Below, one piece after another: positions 7,424-15,312 of a stretch of 34,115 nt of DNA (positions are counted from its first letter, which is position 1; each line of letters opens with the position of its first letter). The notes under the pieces were generated by a model. The model worked only from the letters and a program-made list of their open reading frames with translations. It made no database searches and was not told the origin of the DNA. Source of the DNA: an uncultured Chlorobiaceae bacterium (GTDB lineage: Bacteria > Bacteroidota > Chlorobiia > Chlorobiales > Chlorobiaceae); contig CAIPMW010000027.1 in assembly GCA_903866255.1 (NCBI GenBank), forward strand, positions 1-34,115. The letters run 5' to 3'. Made by a program: the position numbers and the translations under genes.

Positions 7424-7657
7424 CCTCTACACCAGCAGCCGGATGGAAGTTCTGGTTGACTCCCTCGCCGTTACGTTCCAGAAACCGCTCGCCTCGGCGT
7501 TCACCAAGGAGGTGATTGTGGTGCAGAGTCGGGGGATGCAGCGCTGGCTCTCGATGGAGCTGGAACTCTCAAGCCATAGGTCGATCGTGACGATGGTTTA
7601 AGCGGCAGGGGGAGTAAATCAAAGTGCTTGATGCACTGAAATTGTTTGTTATACTTC
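7396..7657 (+). pseudogene. Truncated recC copy 3: 5' end fused to a recC-like 3' end
   Basis: Positions 7396-7564 match from about 17 bp before the recC ATG (here 7413) to codon 51 (MPLNLYTSSRMEVLVD ... SRGMQRWLSMEL). The sequence then jumps to a tail that in one frame reads MV-stop-AAGGVNQSA-stop, comparable to the recC C-terminus. Next comes attgtttgttatacttc, shared with copy 2 (4661) and with the region just after complete recC (12852). It is therefore a collapsed recC like copy 2, with an earlier 5' breakpoint. Confidence 0.75.
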
Positions 7658-7752
7658 GACAGAAAGTTTTTTTGATCAGTCAGGAAGATAAAAAGGGTGA
7701 TTCCAACTGGCTTAGTGATGTTTCAATTCTCTTCACAATAGAGAGATTACAG

Positions 7753-8022
7753 ATGCCAACTGTTTTGCGTATAGTTGCTTATCGGCTTTTCTTTATTGCG
7801 GGCGATAAAAGTGAACTCTCGCATATTCATATTGAACGCGATGATAATCTGGCTAAATTTGGGCTTGATCCGGTTCGCTTATAAAGTAGTGGTAGTTTTT
7901 CAAGGCATGAATTTGCCAGGATTCAAATAATCGTCATTGAATCATCAACAGCGTGGTTACTTCAACAATTGACTCTTGAAAATATCATTATTGACCATAA
8001 TTATCCTGTTGATAGAGTGTAG
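7753..8022 (+). pseudogene. DUF4160 gene, frameshifted
   Basis: The frame from 7753 reads MPTVLRIVAYRLFFIAGD and then SHIHIERDDNLAKFGLDPVRL, the conserved N-terminal half of DUF4160 proteins. These usually sit in toxin-antitoxin-like pairs. It stops at 7884, about halfway through the family length. A neighbouring frame then continues with SSGSFSRHEFARIQIIVIE, the typical second half, up to a TAG at 8020-8022. A single frameshift near 7880 and further decay explain this. The gene is probably dead. No DUF2442 partner is seen beside it. Confidence 0.7.
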
Positions 8023-8034
8023 TCTATAGGCTAC
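8019..8034 (+). promoter_or_regulatory. Palindromic putative operator of the HigBA-like pair
   Basis: GTAGTCTATAGGCTAC is a 16-bp near-perfect palindrome (one mismatched pair) ending 9 bases before the toxin ATG. Its position suits autoregulation by the antitoxin. The function is inferred. Confidence 0.5.
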
Positions 8035-8043
8035 ATTGAGGCT

Positions 8044-8334
8044 ATGATTGAAATTCGTAAAACAAACCATTTCGCCAAGTGGATCGACAGCCTGCAAGAT
8101 ATCCGGGCACGTGCACGCATTCAGGCAAGAATTGAGAGACTGGCTATGGGTAATCCTGGGGATGCTAAGCCTGTTGGTGAAGGGATTTCAGAGATGCGTA
8201 TTGATTATGGCCCCGGTTATAGGGTTTATTACATACAGCATGAACGAACAGTGATAATCTTGCTGGCTGGTGGCGATAAAAGTACGCAAGCCAAAGATAT
8301 AAAAGCTGCGCTTCACTTGGTACAAAATTTATAG
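8044..8334 (+). CDS. HigB/RelE-like addiction module killer protein
   Basis: This 96-aa protein reads MIEIRKTNHFAKWIDSLQDI near its start and contains 'MRIDYGPGYRVYYIQHERTVIILLAGGDKSTQAKDI'-type sequence, characteristic of the Gp49/HigB-like branch of RelE/ParE toxins. These toxins cut mRNA on the ribosome. The basic helix RARARIQARIERLA is typical. The antitoxin gene follows after 9 bp, giving the toxin-first order usual for HigBA. A palindromic operator lies just upstream. It appears complete. Confidence 0.88.
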   Translation: MIEIRKTNHFAKWIDSLQDIRARARIQARIERLAMGNPGDAKPVGEGISEMRIDYGPGYRVYYIQHERTVIILLAGGDKSTQAKDIKAALHLVQNL

Positions 8335-8343
8335 GAGTAAAAT

Positions 8344-8658
8344 ATGGCAAAAACCGTTACAACAAAATATGAAGTATCCGAGCACCTTCGTACCCCTCAA
8401 GAAATGGCCGCTTATCTGGAAATGTGCATTGAAGAAGCAAATGGAGATACAGCGTTTATTATTAAGGCTTTGGGGGATATCGCAAGGGCGAAAGGTATGA
8501 CACAGGTGGCACGTGATGCTGGTTTGTCCAGGGAAAGTTTGTATAAGGCTCTCTCCGGGGAAAGAAATCCGGGGTTTGATACCATTCTTAAAGTAATAAG
8601 TGCCTTGGGTTTGAAATTGCAAGCAGAAGTAGCACATACAACACAAGTAACAGTCTGA
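8344..8658 (+). CDS. HigA-like antitoxin (addiction module antidote, Xre-type HTH)
   Basis: This 104-aa protein begins MAKTVTTKYEVSEHLRTPQE. Its helix-turn-helix is at about residues 50-90 (ARAKGMTQVARDAGLSRESL, then YKALSGERNPGFDTILKV). It should neutralise the upstream toxin and repress the operon through the palindrome at 8019. A ribosome binding site (taggag) lies 5 bases before the ATG. A fragment matching the codons for YEVSEHLR is also found in the vapC tail at about 2536-2560. Confidence 0.88.
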   Translation: MAKTVTTKYEVSEHLRTPQEMAAYLEMCIEEANGDTAFIIKALGDIARAKGMTQVARDAGLSRESLYKALSGERNPGFDTILKVISALGLKLQAEVAHTTQVTV

Positions 8659-8736
8659 GACAAAGCAATTCAGCCGGTCGCTATTGATTGCATGATGAAT
8701 AAAGCATGCCAACCTGACGGGAGGTGTTTTGAAACA

Positions 8737-8785
8737 TTCAGGCGCATCAACGTGATGACAAAGAAGTGATTTCCATGCCGATTCC
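8737..8785 (+). repeat. 49-bp direct repeat, copy 2 (partner 3507-3555)
   Basis: It is 47/49 identical to copy 1 and lies in the gap between the HigA-like gene and the DUF2971 gene. The remaining bases of this gap (8659-8843) show nothing recognisable. Confidence 0.8.
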
Positions 8786-8843
8786 TACCGCCACTGCTGA
8801 ATATTTTAATATTGGTTTCATTATACCTAAGATCTTTGCATAG

Positions 8844-9575
8844 ATGAAGATATATAAGTTCAAGGATCTGACTGACGAAAAAAAGCGTCCTCACTTTTAC
8901 CAAATGGTTTTGCATAATTCCATGTGGTGCGCTAAACCCGGTTCATTGAACGATGAAATGGAATTTGATTTCAAATTGAACTATGCTCCTTCTGTACACA
9001 CGGCAAACCTCTTATCCCAAGTTGTTAAGAGATATAGAACCACAGATTACTTTCCACCTGATCTATCAGTTTCTTTTGTCATGCAACACAAGCAATTGGA
9101 GGAGATTACAGTACCGATTATTGAACAAATGATTAGCAATTGTAGGGATACAATAGGAATTACAAGCTTTTCTGCCACGAAAAATAGTGATCATTTATGG
9201 AAAGAGTATGGTGGAAATGGAAATGGGGCATGCATTGAAATTGAAATATCTGACGAAGTTATTAAAGACCGTTATCATCAGGTTTGTTATGTGCCAGAAA
9301 AAGTTTTTCATATAGATTCTTTTCTTGAGTCAGCATTATTTCCTGAGAAAGCGTATGAGACTTTCAGGAATTTGTTGCTAACGAAAACAAATACATGGAA
9401 ACGAGAAAAAGAAATCAGGTTTGTTTCAAAAATGCCAGAGGTTAACGCTATTTTCGATGGCCGAATTACCGAGATTATATTAGGTGCTAATATTCCAGCC
9501 AATGCTATGAATCAAGTTGAGGAGACCATAAATAACCATTGTCGCCTCAATGGGATAATAATCACCGTAATATGA
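8844..9575 (+). CDS. DUF2971 domain protein
   Basis: This 243-aa protein begins MKIYKFKDLTDE. It has the family features: 'SMWCAKPGSLNDEMEF' early, the central 'GITSFSATKNSDHLWKEYG' with 'GACIEIE', and a late 'WKREKEIRFVSK' followed by 'ITEIILGANI'. DUF2971 proteins have no firm biochemical role but are frequent in defence islands and on mobile elements. There is no clear ribosome binding site. The stop overlaps an ATG by 4 bp (9572), which shows that a second gene used to follow. Confidence 0.82.
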   Translation: MKIYKFKDLTDEKKRPHFYQMVLHNSMWCAKPGSLNDEMEFDFKLNYAPSVHTANLLSQVVKRYRTTDYFPPDLSVSFVMQHKQLEEITVPIIEQMISNCRDTIGITSFSATKNSDHLWKEYGGNGNGACIEIEISDEVIKDRYHQVCYVPEKVFHIDSFLESALFPEKAYETFRNLLLTKTNTWKREKEIRFVSKMPEVNAIFDGRITEIILGANIPANAMNQVEETINNHCRLNGIIITVI

Positions 9576-9634
9576 AAAAGGTTTATGAATCGCTAATGGT
9601 ATTCACTGAATTATCTCCACCCCATGCCACTTAA
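9572..9634 (+). other. Truncated downstream start (MKKVYESLMV...) bridging into recC
   Basis: An ATGA overlap with the DUF2971 stop opens a 20-codon frame MKKVYESLMVFTELSPPHAT. It crosses the recC junction at about 9606 and stops 8 bases after the recC ATG. The first 12-13 codons are likely the start of a lost partner gene. Ribosomes ending here could restart at recC, which lacks a clear ribosome binding site. Confidence 0.5.
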
Positions 9635-12600
9635 CCTCTACACCAGCAACCGGATGGAAGTTCTGGTTGATACCCTCGCAACCACCCTCCGCAAGCCGCT
9701 TGCCTCGGCGTTCACCAAGGAGGTGATTGTGGTGCAGAGCCGGGGGATGCAGCGCTGGCTTTCGATGGAGCTTGCTTCGCGTTTTGGCGTCTGGGCTAAC
9801 GGTCACTACCCCTTCCCGAATGCGATGGTGCAGGAGCTGTTCCGCGAGATCTTGCGGGATATGCCCGATACCTCTGCGTTTGCGCCGGAGGTGATGAGCT
9901 GGAAGATCATTCGGCTGCTGCCGGAATTGTTCGACAGTGAGCCCTTCGGCACGTTGCGTCACTATCTGGCCGATGATCCTGACGGTCTCAAGCTCTTTCA
10001 GTTGTCGGAAAAAATTGCTGATACTTTCGACCAGTACACCCTCTTCCGTTCGGAGATGCTGGCGGGCTGGGAGGCGGGGGAGGCGGAGCCATCGGGCGAG
10101 GAGTGGCAGTCTATCCTCTGGCGAAAACTTGCAGAGGGAGGGGGCGTGCATCGCGGCAAGCTGAAGGATCTCTTCTGCAGGCAGTTGAACGCTGCGTCAC
10201 CGGGGGCAAAGGAGATTCCCGAGAGGATCACCCTTTTTGGTATCTCCTACCTGCCGAAGTTCCATCTCGATATGCTTTCGGTGGTTGCCAGGGTGACGGA
10301 GGTGAACCTCTTTCTTTTGAGCCCGACTCAAGAATATTGGGGAGATATCCTCTCCAAAAAGGCAAGCGCCCGGCTGTCGGAGGAGGAGCGAGCCCTGCGC
10401 AGTGAGGGGAACCCGCTGCTTGCGTCGCTTGGGCGCATCGGACGCGATTTTTCCGAGATGATTATTGACCTGAGCGACAGCGCGTTGCACCAGGAGGAGC
10501 GCTATGACGATCCGGGGGAGGAGTGTCTGCTCCATGCCCTGCAGTCCGATATTTTGAACCTCTCGGGCACGGGCGAAGAGGGGGAGTTGCGCCCGCTTGC
10601 CCCTGATGACCGTTCGCTCCGGATTCACTCCTGCCACAGTCCGCTTCGTGAAATTGAGGTGCTTTACGATAACATCCTCGCCATGTTTGAGGAGTACCCC
10701 GACCTGAGCCCACGCGATATTGTGGTGATGACACCGGATATTGAGAGCTATTCACCTTACATATCGAGTGTCTTTGGTGCTGGCGGGGATGGCACCGTGG
10801 CGCTTCACTACTCCATTGCCGACCGGCGGATGATGAACGAGGGGGAGATTGCCTCGGCGCTGCTGAAGCTGCTGGCTCTCCCCGGCAGTCGTCTTGCCGC
10901 TTCCGAAATATTTGATCTGCTCGCCTCGCCGCCGGTGAGTCGTCGTTTTTCGCTTGACCTTGGTGAGCTTGAGCTGATTCGTGGCTGGATTGAAAAGAGC
11001 GGCATTCGCTGGGGAATGGATGAAGGCGACCGCACCTCGCGGAACCTTCCCTCCTATCGCGACAACTCCTGGAGGGCGGGGCTCGACCGGCTGCTGCTCG
11101 GTTACGCCATGCCGGACGAGAATCAGCTCTTTAACGGCATTCTCCCCTATGATGATATGTCAGGATCGGTTGCGGAGAGCCTGGGCAAGTTTGCCGAGTT
11201 TGTTGAGAGGGTTGACCGCTTTGTTCGGAGCTTTGAGCGCTCCCGCACGCTTGAAGAGTGGCGCGGGCAGTTTCAGGCGTTGCTGGCCGACTTCATTGCC
11301 CCCTCCGACAGCTCCGAGCGGGAGTTTGCGGCCATTGCCGAGCTTGCCGAAGAGCTTGGCAACATTGTGACGAAGGCGGAGTTTACCCACGATGTTTCTC
11401 CCGCAGTAATCCTGTCCTGGCTCAAAGCACGCCTTGAGCATCAGGAGCAGGGGCTGGGCTTTATGACGGGCGGCATCACCTTTTGCGCCATGCTGCCCAT
11501 GCGGAGCATTCCCTTCCGGGTTGTGGTGCTTATCGGCATGAACGACAACGCCTTTCCCCGCCAGAGCCGCGTACCGGGCTTTGACCTTATTGCCCGTGAA
11601 CCGCAGAAGGGCGACCGCTCACTCCGCAACGAAGATCGCTACCTCTTTCTTGAGTCGCTCCTCTCGGCCCGCGATCTGCTCTATATCAGCTATGTCGGCC
11701 AGAGCATCCGTGATAACAGCGAACTTCCGCCATCAGTGCTGGTCAGCGAACTGCTTGACGCTGTGCGGCGCGGCTTCTCGCTTCCCGATGGCGCTTCGGT
11801 GGAGGAGCATCTTGTGGTGCGCCACCGCCTGCAAGCCTTTAACCGGGAGTATTTTACCGCAGGCTCTCCGCTCTTCAGCTACTCTGCCGAGAACTACCGG
11901 GCGCTTGTGGAGAAGGAGAGTGCTGCAACCTGCTCTCACCATTTCATGAGCGCCCCACTTGCGGAACCGCCGGAGGAGTGGAAAACCCTCTCGCTGGAGC
12001 GGCTCTTGCGCTTTTACGATAATTCAGCAGGATTTTTTCTTGAACAGCGCCTCGGCATCCGGCTTGAGGGCACCGCACTTCCGCTTGAAGATCGGGAGCC
12101 ATTCGCGGTTGAGGGGCTTGAACTTTACAGTCTTAAACAGGAGCTGCTTGAGGTTGTGCTTGAGGGAGGGGAGACAAGCGAACTGCTCCCCCTTTTCCGA
12201 AGCCGGGGGATGCTTCCGCCAGCGCGTCACGGCGAACAGCTTTTCACCAGAATTCTTGGTGAGGTGGAGGAGTTTGCCGCCACGGTTCAGGAGAGCATTG
12301 GCGGCAGAGGTATGCTCGAACCGCTTGAGGTGGATCTTCAGCTTGGCGTTTTTCGCCTGACCGGACGGCTTGACCGCCTCTGGCCGCACTCTTTGCTGCA
12401 TTATCGGTACGCCAGATTGAAGATGAAGGACATCATGCGAAGCTGGATTGAGCATCTTGTGCTCAACTCGCTTAACCTGTCGGGCTACCCGAAACAGACC
12501 CTTCTTGTGATGGAGAATGAGGCCAGAACTTTTGCGCCTCTTGATGGAGCAGCAGCTCAACTGGAGAATCTCCTCAACCACTACTGGCGGGGCCTCTCGA

Positions 12601-12842
12601 TGCCCCTGCGCTTTTTCCCGCGCTCCTCACTCGCTTATGCCACCAAGGGAACGCTCGAAGCCGCCCGAAAAGAGTGGCGTGACGACACTTTCAATAACCG
12701 CCCCGGCGAGGGCTCCGATCCGGCCATTCAGCGCTGTTTTGGCACCACGGAACCCTTTGATGACGAGTTCTGCTCCCTGGCGGTTGAGCTGCTTGCGCCG
12801 ATGATGATGGTGGCGGCGGGGGAGAGGGCGCAACCTTTTTGA
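9624..12842 (+). CDS. recC: Exodeoxyribonuclease V (RecBCD) gamma subunit RecC
   Basis: The 1072-aa protein is close to the usual RecC length. The start MPLNLYTSNRMEVLVDTLA and the segment IVVQSRGMQRWLSMELASRF match RecC N-termini, and the middle (QLSEKIADTFDQYTLFR; PFRVVVLIGMNDNAFPR) fits as well. RecC is the inactive-helicase subunit that recognises Chi and works with RecB and RecD to process double-strand breaks and degrade phage DNA. The reading frame is open throughout, and GC content is clearly higher than in the cargo genes before it. There is no good ribosome binding site; translation may be coupled to the short frame ending at 9634. recB and recD are not in the window, so the operon is interrupted or dispersed. 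It is the only complete one among four recC 5' ends. Confidence 0.93.
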   Translation: MPLNLYTSNRMEVLVDTLATTLRKPLASAFTKEVIVVQSRGMQRWLSMELASRFGVWANGHYPFPNAMVQELFREILRDMPDTSAFAPEVMSWKIIRLLPELFDSEPFGTLRHYLADDPDGLKLFQLSEKIADTFDQYTLFRSEMLAGWEAGEAEPSGEEWQSILWRKLAEGGGVHRGKLKDLFCRQLNAASPGAKEIPERITLFGISYLPKFHLDMLSVVARVTEVNLFLLSPTQEYWGDILSKKASARLSEEERALRSEGNPLLASLGRIGRDFSEMIIDLSDSALHQEERYDDPGEECLLHALQSDILNLSGTGEEGELRPLAPDDRSLRIHSCHSPLREIEVLYDNILAMFEEYPDLSPRDIVVMTPDIESYSPYISSVFGAGGDGTVALHYSIADRRMMNEGEIASALLKLLALPGSRLAASEIFDLLASPPVSRRFSLDLGELELIRGWIEKSGIRWGMDEGDRTSRNLPSYRDNSWRAGLDRLLLGYAMPDENQLFNGILPYDDMSGSVAESLGKFAEFVERVDRFVRSFERSRTLEEWRGQFQALLADFIAPSDSSEREFAAIAELAEELGNIVTKAEFTHDVSPAVILSWLKARLEHQEQGLGFMTGGITFCAMLPMRSIPFRVVVLIGMNDNAFPRQSRVPGFDLIAREPQKGDRSLRNEDRYLFLESLLSARDLLYISYVGQSIRDNSELPPSVLVSELLDAVRRGFSLPDGASVEEHLVVRHRLQAFNREYFTAGSPLFSYSAENYRALVEKESAATCSHHFMSAPLAEPPEEWKTLSLERLLRFYDNSAGFFLEQRLGIRLEGTALPLEDREPFAVEGLELYSLKQELLEVVLEGGETSELLPLFRSRGMLPPARHGEQLFTRILGEVEEFAATVQESIGGRGMLEPLEVDLQLGVFRLTGRLDRLWPHSLLHYRYARLKMKDIMRSWIEHLVLNSLNLSGYPKQTLLVMENEARTFAPLDGAAAQLENLLNHYWRGLSMPLRFFPRSSLAYATKGTLEAARKEWRDDTFNNRPGEGSDPAIQRCFGTTEPFDDEFCSLAVELLAPMMMVAAGERAQPF

Positions 12843-13026
12843 AGAGGGGGGATTGTTTGTTATACTGCAAGGGAATTTTTTTCAAGACCAGTCATTGTCG
12901 TGGATTATCAACGCGATCAATAGGAGGCTTGGTATGGCTGCATCAGCAATTGAATTCAAAGTAAACGCATGAATAAGAGGTTACTTCGAGTCTTGTGTTG
13001 TAATGCTGGTTTAAAAAAGTGAAAAT
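12843..13026 (+). other. Gap with two coupled mini-ORFs
   Basis: Just after recC is the string attgtttgttatact (12852-12866), shared with recC copies 2 and 3. A perfect AGGAGG (12922-12927) then precedes a 12-codon frame MAASAIEFKVNA (12934-12972). Its stop overlaps a 17-codon frame MNKRLLRVLCCNAGLKK (12969-13022). They look like the remaining starts of a small two-gene operon, perhaps a toxin-antitoxin pair, but could be leader peptides. Confidence 0.4.
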
Positions 13027-13497
13027 ATGCCAGATCCGATAGAACCCCGTCCATCCACTTATGAGCTGTACAAGCTCTTTCAGGCAAGTGCTGAAAAGGT
13101 GAGTGATCGTCGTTCACAAGCAAATACCTGGATGCTTTCGGTTAACAGTGCGCTTGTAGCTTTTTATGCTTTTCTTGAGAAAGGTAAAGAAATTATCAGT
13201 GCATCAGACCGCCAAATATGGCTTATCGCAATTCCTCTTGCCGGCTTCATTATCTGTATGGCATGGGCCTCATTGCTTGTCTCATATCGCAAGCTTAATC
13301 ATGCAAAATTTTCTGTGCTGATGGAGATGGAAAAGGAGCTCCCCTACCCGCTGTATACTCGTGAAGGAGAGCTCTTGCAGAAAAATAAACGCTGGAATCT
13401 CAGTAACATCGAAATCTTGATTCCTTGGGCGTTTTCAATGCTCTACCTTTTTTTTGCACTCTCAGCAGGGTGGTTATGGATTGCGCAGAAGGCATAG
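13027..13497 (+). CDS. RipA-family membrane protein
   Basis: The 156-aa protein has an N-terminal helix (STYELYKLFQASAEKVSDRR), a first membrane segment at about residues 37-50 and a second at about 71-90 (LIAIPLAGFIICMAWASLL). The family-like region 'RKLNHAKFSVLMEMEKELPY' follows, with a last membrane segment near the C-terminus (ILIPWAFSMLYLFFALSAGW). This matches RipA-type oligomeric inner membrane proteins as I remember them. Small membrane proteins of this type also turn up in defence islands, but no partner is visible here. No strong ribosome binding site is seen. Confidence 0.65.
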   Translation: MPDPIEPRPSTYELYKLFQASAEKVSDRRSQANTWMLSVNSALVAFYAFLEKGKEIISASDRQIWLIAIPLAGFIICMAWASLLVSYRKLNHAKFSVLMEMEKELPYPLYTREGELLQKNKRWNLSNIEILIPWAFSMLYLFFALSAGWLWIAQKA

Positions 13498-13539
13498 CGT
13501 CTACATGCTTTTTTTTGAAGTTCTCCTGGTTTCAAATAA

Positions 13540-13583
13540 GGGGCTCCAGTTTCAGGGCTCTCTCTATTTTGTCCCGTTGCTCA
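13540..13583 (-). repeat. hipA 3'-end sequence repeated at 19958-20001
   Basis: These 44 bases encode the hipA end (EQRDKIERALKLEPL) and are 42/44 identical to the stretch beside the truncated hsdR. The distant copy reads EQRDKIESALKLEPLP, so it comes from a slightly different hipA allele. Confidence 0.85.
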
Positions 13584-14144
13584 GGATTGACACGCGATTC
13601 GTCAGCATAGTCCCGCCATTGCACGACAACATTCCTCACTTCATCAATAATCGTTTCCGCACGCCCGCGCTTCATGGAGGCGCTCTTTGCACACGCTTTG
13701 AAATCCTCCAGAGTAAAATCACCTCGTTTGCCATTCATCGTCATTTGATGACTGGATGTCCATTTTCCGCCTGGTTGATAACTGTAGGTCATGTCGAAGG
13801 CGGGAGAGAGTGACCAGTTGCCCGACCTGTCCATCAAAAAGGCAATGTTCTTGACGTGGTCATCCTGATTACGGGCCACGATATTGAAGACCATCCGGCG
13901 GAACTGCTCCTCAATGGCCGCCATTGGCAACCCAAGTCGGCGGATTACTTGCAACGCCTGTTCGTAGCCGTATGCTCCAGCCTGATTGAAATCATAATGC
14001 GCCATGCCGCAAAGCGACTGCATATGCAGCTTGCCTCCACCTTCCAACCGGTCGAACCGCTTTGTCATGAAATGGCGCCTCCCGTTCTCCTCAAACAGGC
14101 GGCACGGACTCATGGCAATTCCCGCATCGACCGCCATCCTGTAA

Positions 14145-14267
14145 TTCCATTTCTAAGTCTATAATAAAATGATAAACCAAAGACGCTCGATGATATAATG
14201 CAATTATGGAATATTATACTTCATCCAGAAGCGGGCTCGTTATAACACTTTTGTTTTAGAAATAGAA
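14145..14267. mobile_element. MITE-like insertion of 123 bp inside hipA
   Basis: The element has terminal inverted repeats TTCCATTTCTAA (14145-14156) and TTAGAAATAGAA (14256-14267), 11 of 12 matching. It is flanked by TAA on both sides (14142-14144 and 14268-14270), consistent with a 3-bp target duplication. It is AT-rich and has no coding capacity. Removing it with one TAA restores the hipA frame. A 3-bp T-N-A target is known for some IS5-group elements, so it may be moved by such a transposase; no matching IS is in the window. Confidence 0.75.
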
Positions 14268-14961
14268 TAATAAGCATGTTCGATTGCGCCGTACCCCTTT
14301 GGGTCATCCAGTTCCTTATCCTTGTTGCCGCTGACTCCGTCGAACTTCATCAGCCAGTATTCAAATCCATTGCTTGTCTTCACCTGCCCTGAGCGAACTT
14401 CGTTCGTTATTGGATTCCAGGCGATCACCGCCTTTGCCCGCGCACCGCCAGCAGAAGTGCCGACCTGCAAAATATCCCGTAAAGCTGTATTCTTTCCCCC
14501 CTCGTGGAGCCAGCCCTGCAGGTTGCTCTGATGGCTCAAAACCACCGAAGCCAACGATACCAGCCTGTCAACTTCAATGCGGGAGGATCCCGCAGAATCC
14601 AACCGGGTTGCTGGCTCATACTCCAGCGCACCCATACCGCGCGAACCCGTATAACAGAGGCGCTCCACCGCATTGAACGATTCCGGCATACGTCCAGAAC
14701 GGGCAAGCCAGGCATCAATCAACGCACGACCAAACCGATCCGGCAGTGAATCCGCCAAAAGCCCCGGAAGGCCATGAAAGGTTTCCGGTCGAAGCGATGC
14801 AAAGGAGTAGAGACGGCCGGAGAGCGGCATCATCAGCGGGGCTACCTCGATACCGCTGCTGGTGAACACCGAATCATATTCAAAGGTCGTGGTCGCACTC
14901 TTGTCATCCAGCGACACCGCCCCGATCGTGCGTCCCCACAGATTTACCATTGCTGTTGTGC

Positions 14962-15309
14962 TCATGCTTCGTCACCCCACTTCCATGGAATTTCATTCGT
15001 TGGTTTTCTCTTGCCACTGGCTCGCTCTCGCACCTTGCCTTTCAGCTTGAGCAGATCCATCGGACGCGGCCCAGTCTCGGGCACCAATGTCTCCAAACGA
15101 TCCAGTAGCCCCAATACCCGCAGAATCCGGATCATGGTTGATATTTGCGTCGTGCCCCCGGCCTCGACACGCTCTACTGTTCGCTTCGATACACCCGCCT
15201 GCTCCGCAAGCATCTCCTGAGTAAGCTGAAGTTCCAGCCGATGCTGCGCAAATCGTCTGCCCAGCTCTGCCAGAATCGCTTCATCTGTTAATAATCCCTC
15301 GATCTTCAT
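14962..15309 (-). CDS. hipB: HipB-family Xre-type antitoxin/repressor
   Basis: This 115-aa protein has an Xre helix-turn-helix at about residues 15-70 (RFAQHRLELQLTQEMLAEQA, then GVSKRTVERVEAGGTT). A basic tail follows. HipB binds HipA and represses the hipBA operon. The start is the ATG at 15309 (MKIEGLL), preceded in frame by a TTG. The 4-bp overlap with hipA at 14962-14965 couples translation. The protein looks complete even though hipA is broken, so it may now act only as a repressor. Confidence 0.85.
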   Translation of the reverse strand: MKIEGLLTDEAILAELGRRFAQHRLELQLTQEMLAEQAGVSKRTVERVEAGGTTQISTMIRILRVLGLLDRLETLVPETGPRPMDLLKLKGKVRERASGKRKPTNEIPWKWGDEA

Positions 15310-15312
15310 CAA

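Larger units (their letters stand above)
13532..14965 (-). pseudogene. hipA: HipA-family kinase toxin, split by a MITE-like insertion
   Basis: The N-terminal part (14965 to about 14268) begins MSTTAMVNLWGRTIGAVSLD and has the HipA hallmarks 'LPGLLADSLPDRFGRALIDAW' and 'VGTSAGGARAKAVIA', the latter being the ATP-loop region. The C-terminal part (about 14144 to 13532) reads MAVDAGIAMSPCRLFEENGR, 'HFMTKRFDR', 'VFNIVARNQDDHVKNIAFL' with the catalytic Asp/Asn motif, and 'LSPAFDMTYS'. HipA phosphorylates glutamyl-tRNA synthetase in known cases and causes growth arrest. Joining the two parts across 14145-14267 restores the reading EHAYYRMAVDAG. Without excision the protein stops after EHAYYSISKTKVL. 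The gene overlaps hipB by 4 bp. Its last 44 bp are repeated at 19958-20001. Confidence 0.88.

Noticed and set aside
2626-9640. Integration at a tRNA-type attachment site
   Set aside because: No tRNA gene or integrase gene is visible in the window; the repeats are explained by recC itself.
2626-9850. CRISPR-like spacing of repeats
   Set aside because: The repeats are 170-227 bp coding fragments of recC separated by genes, not short regular repeats.
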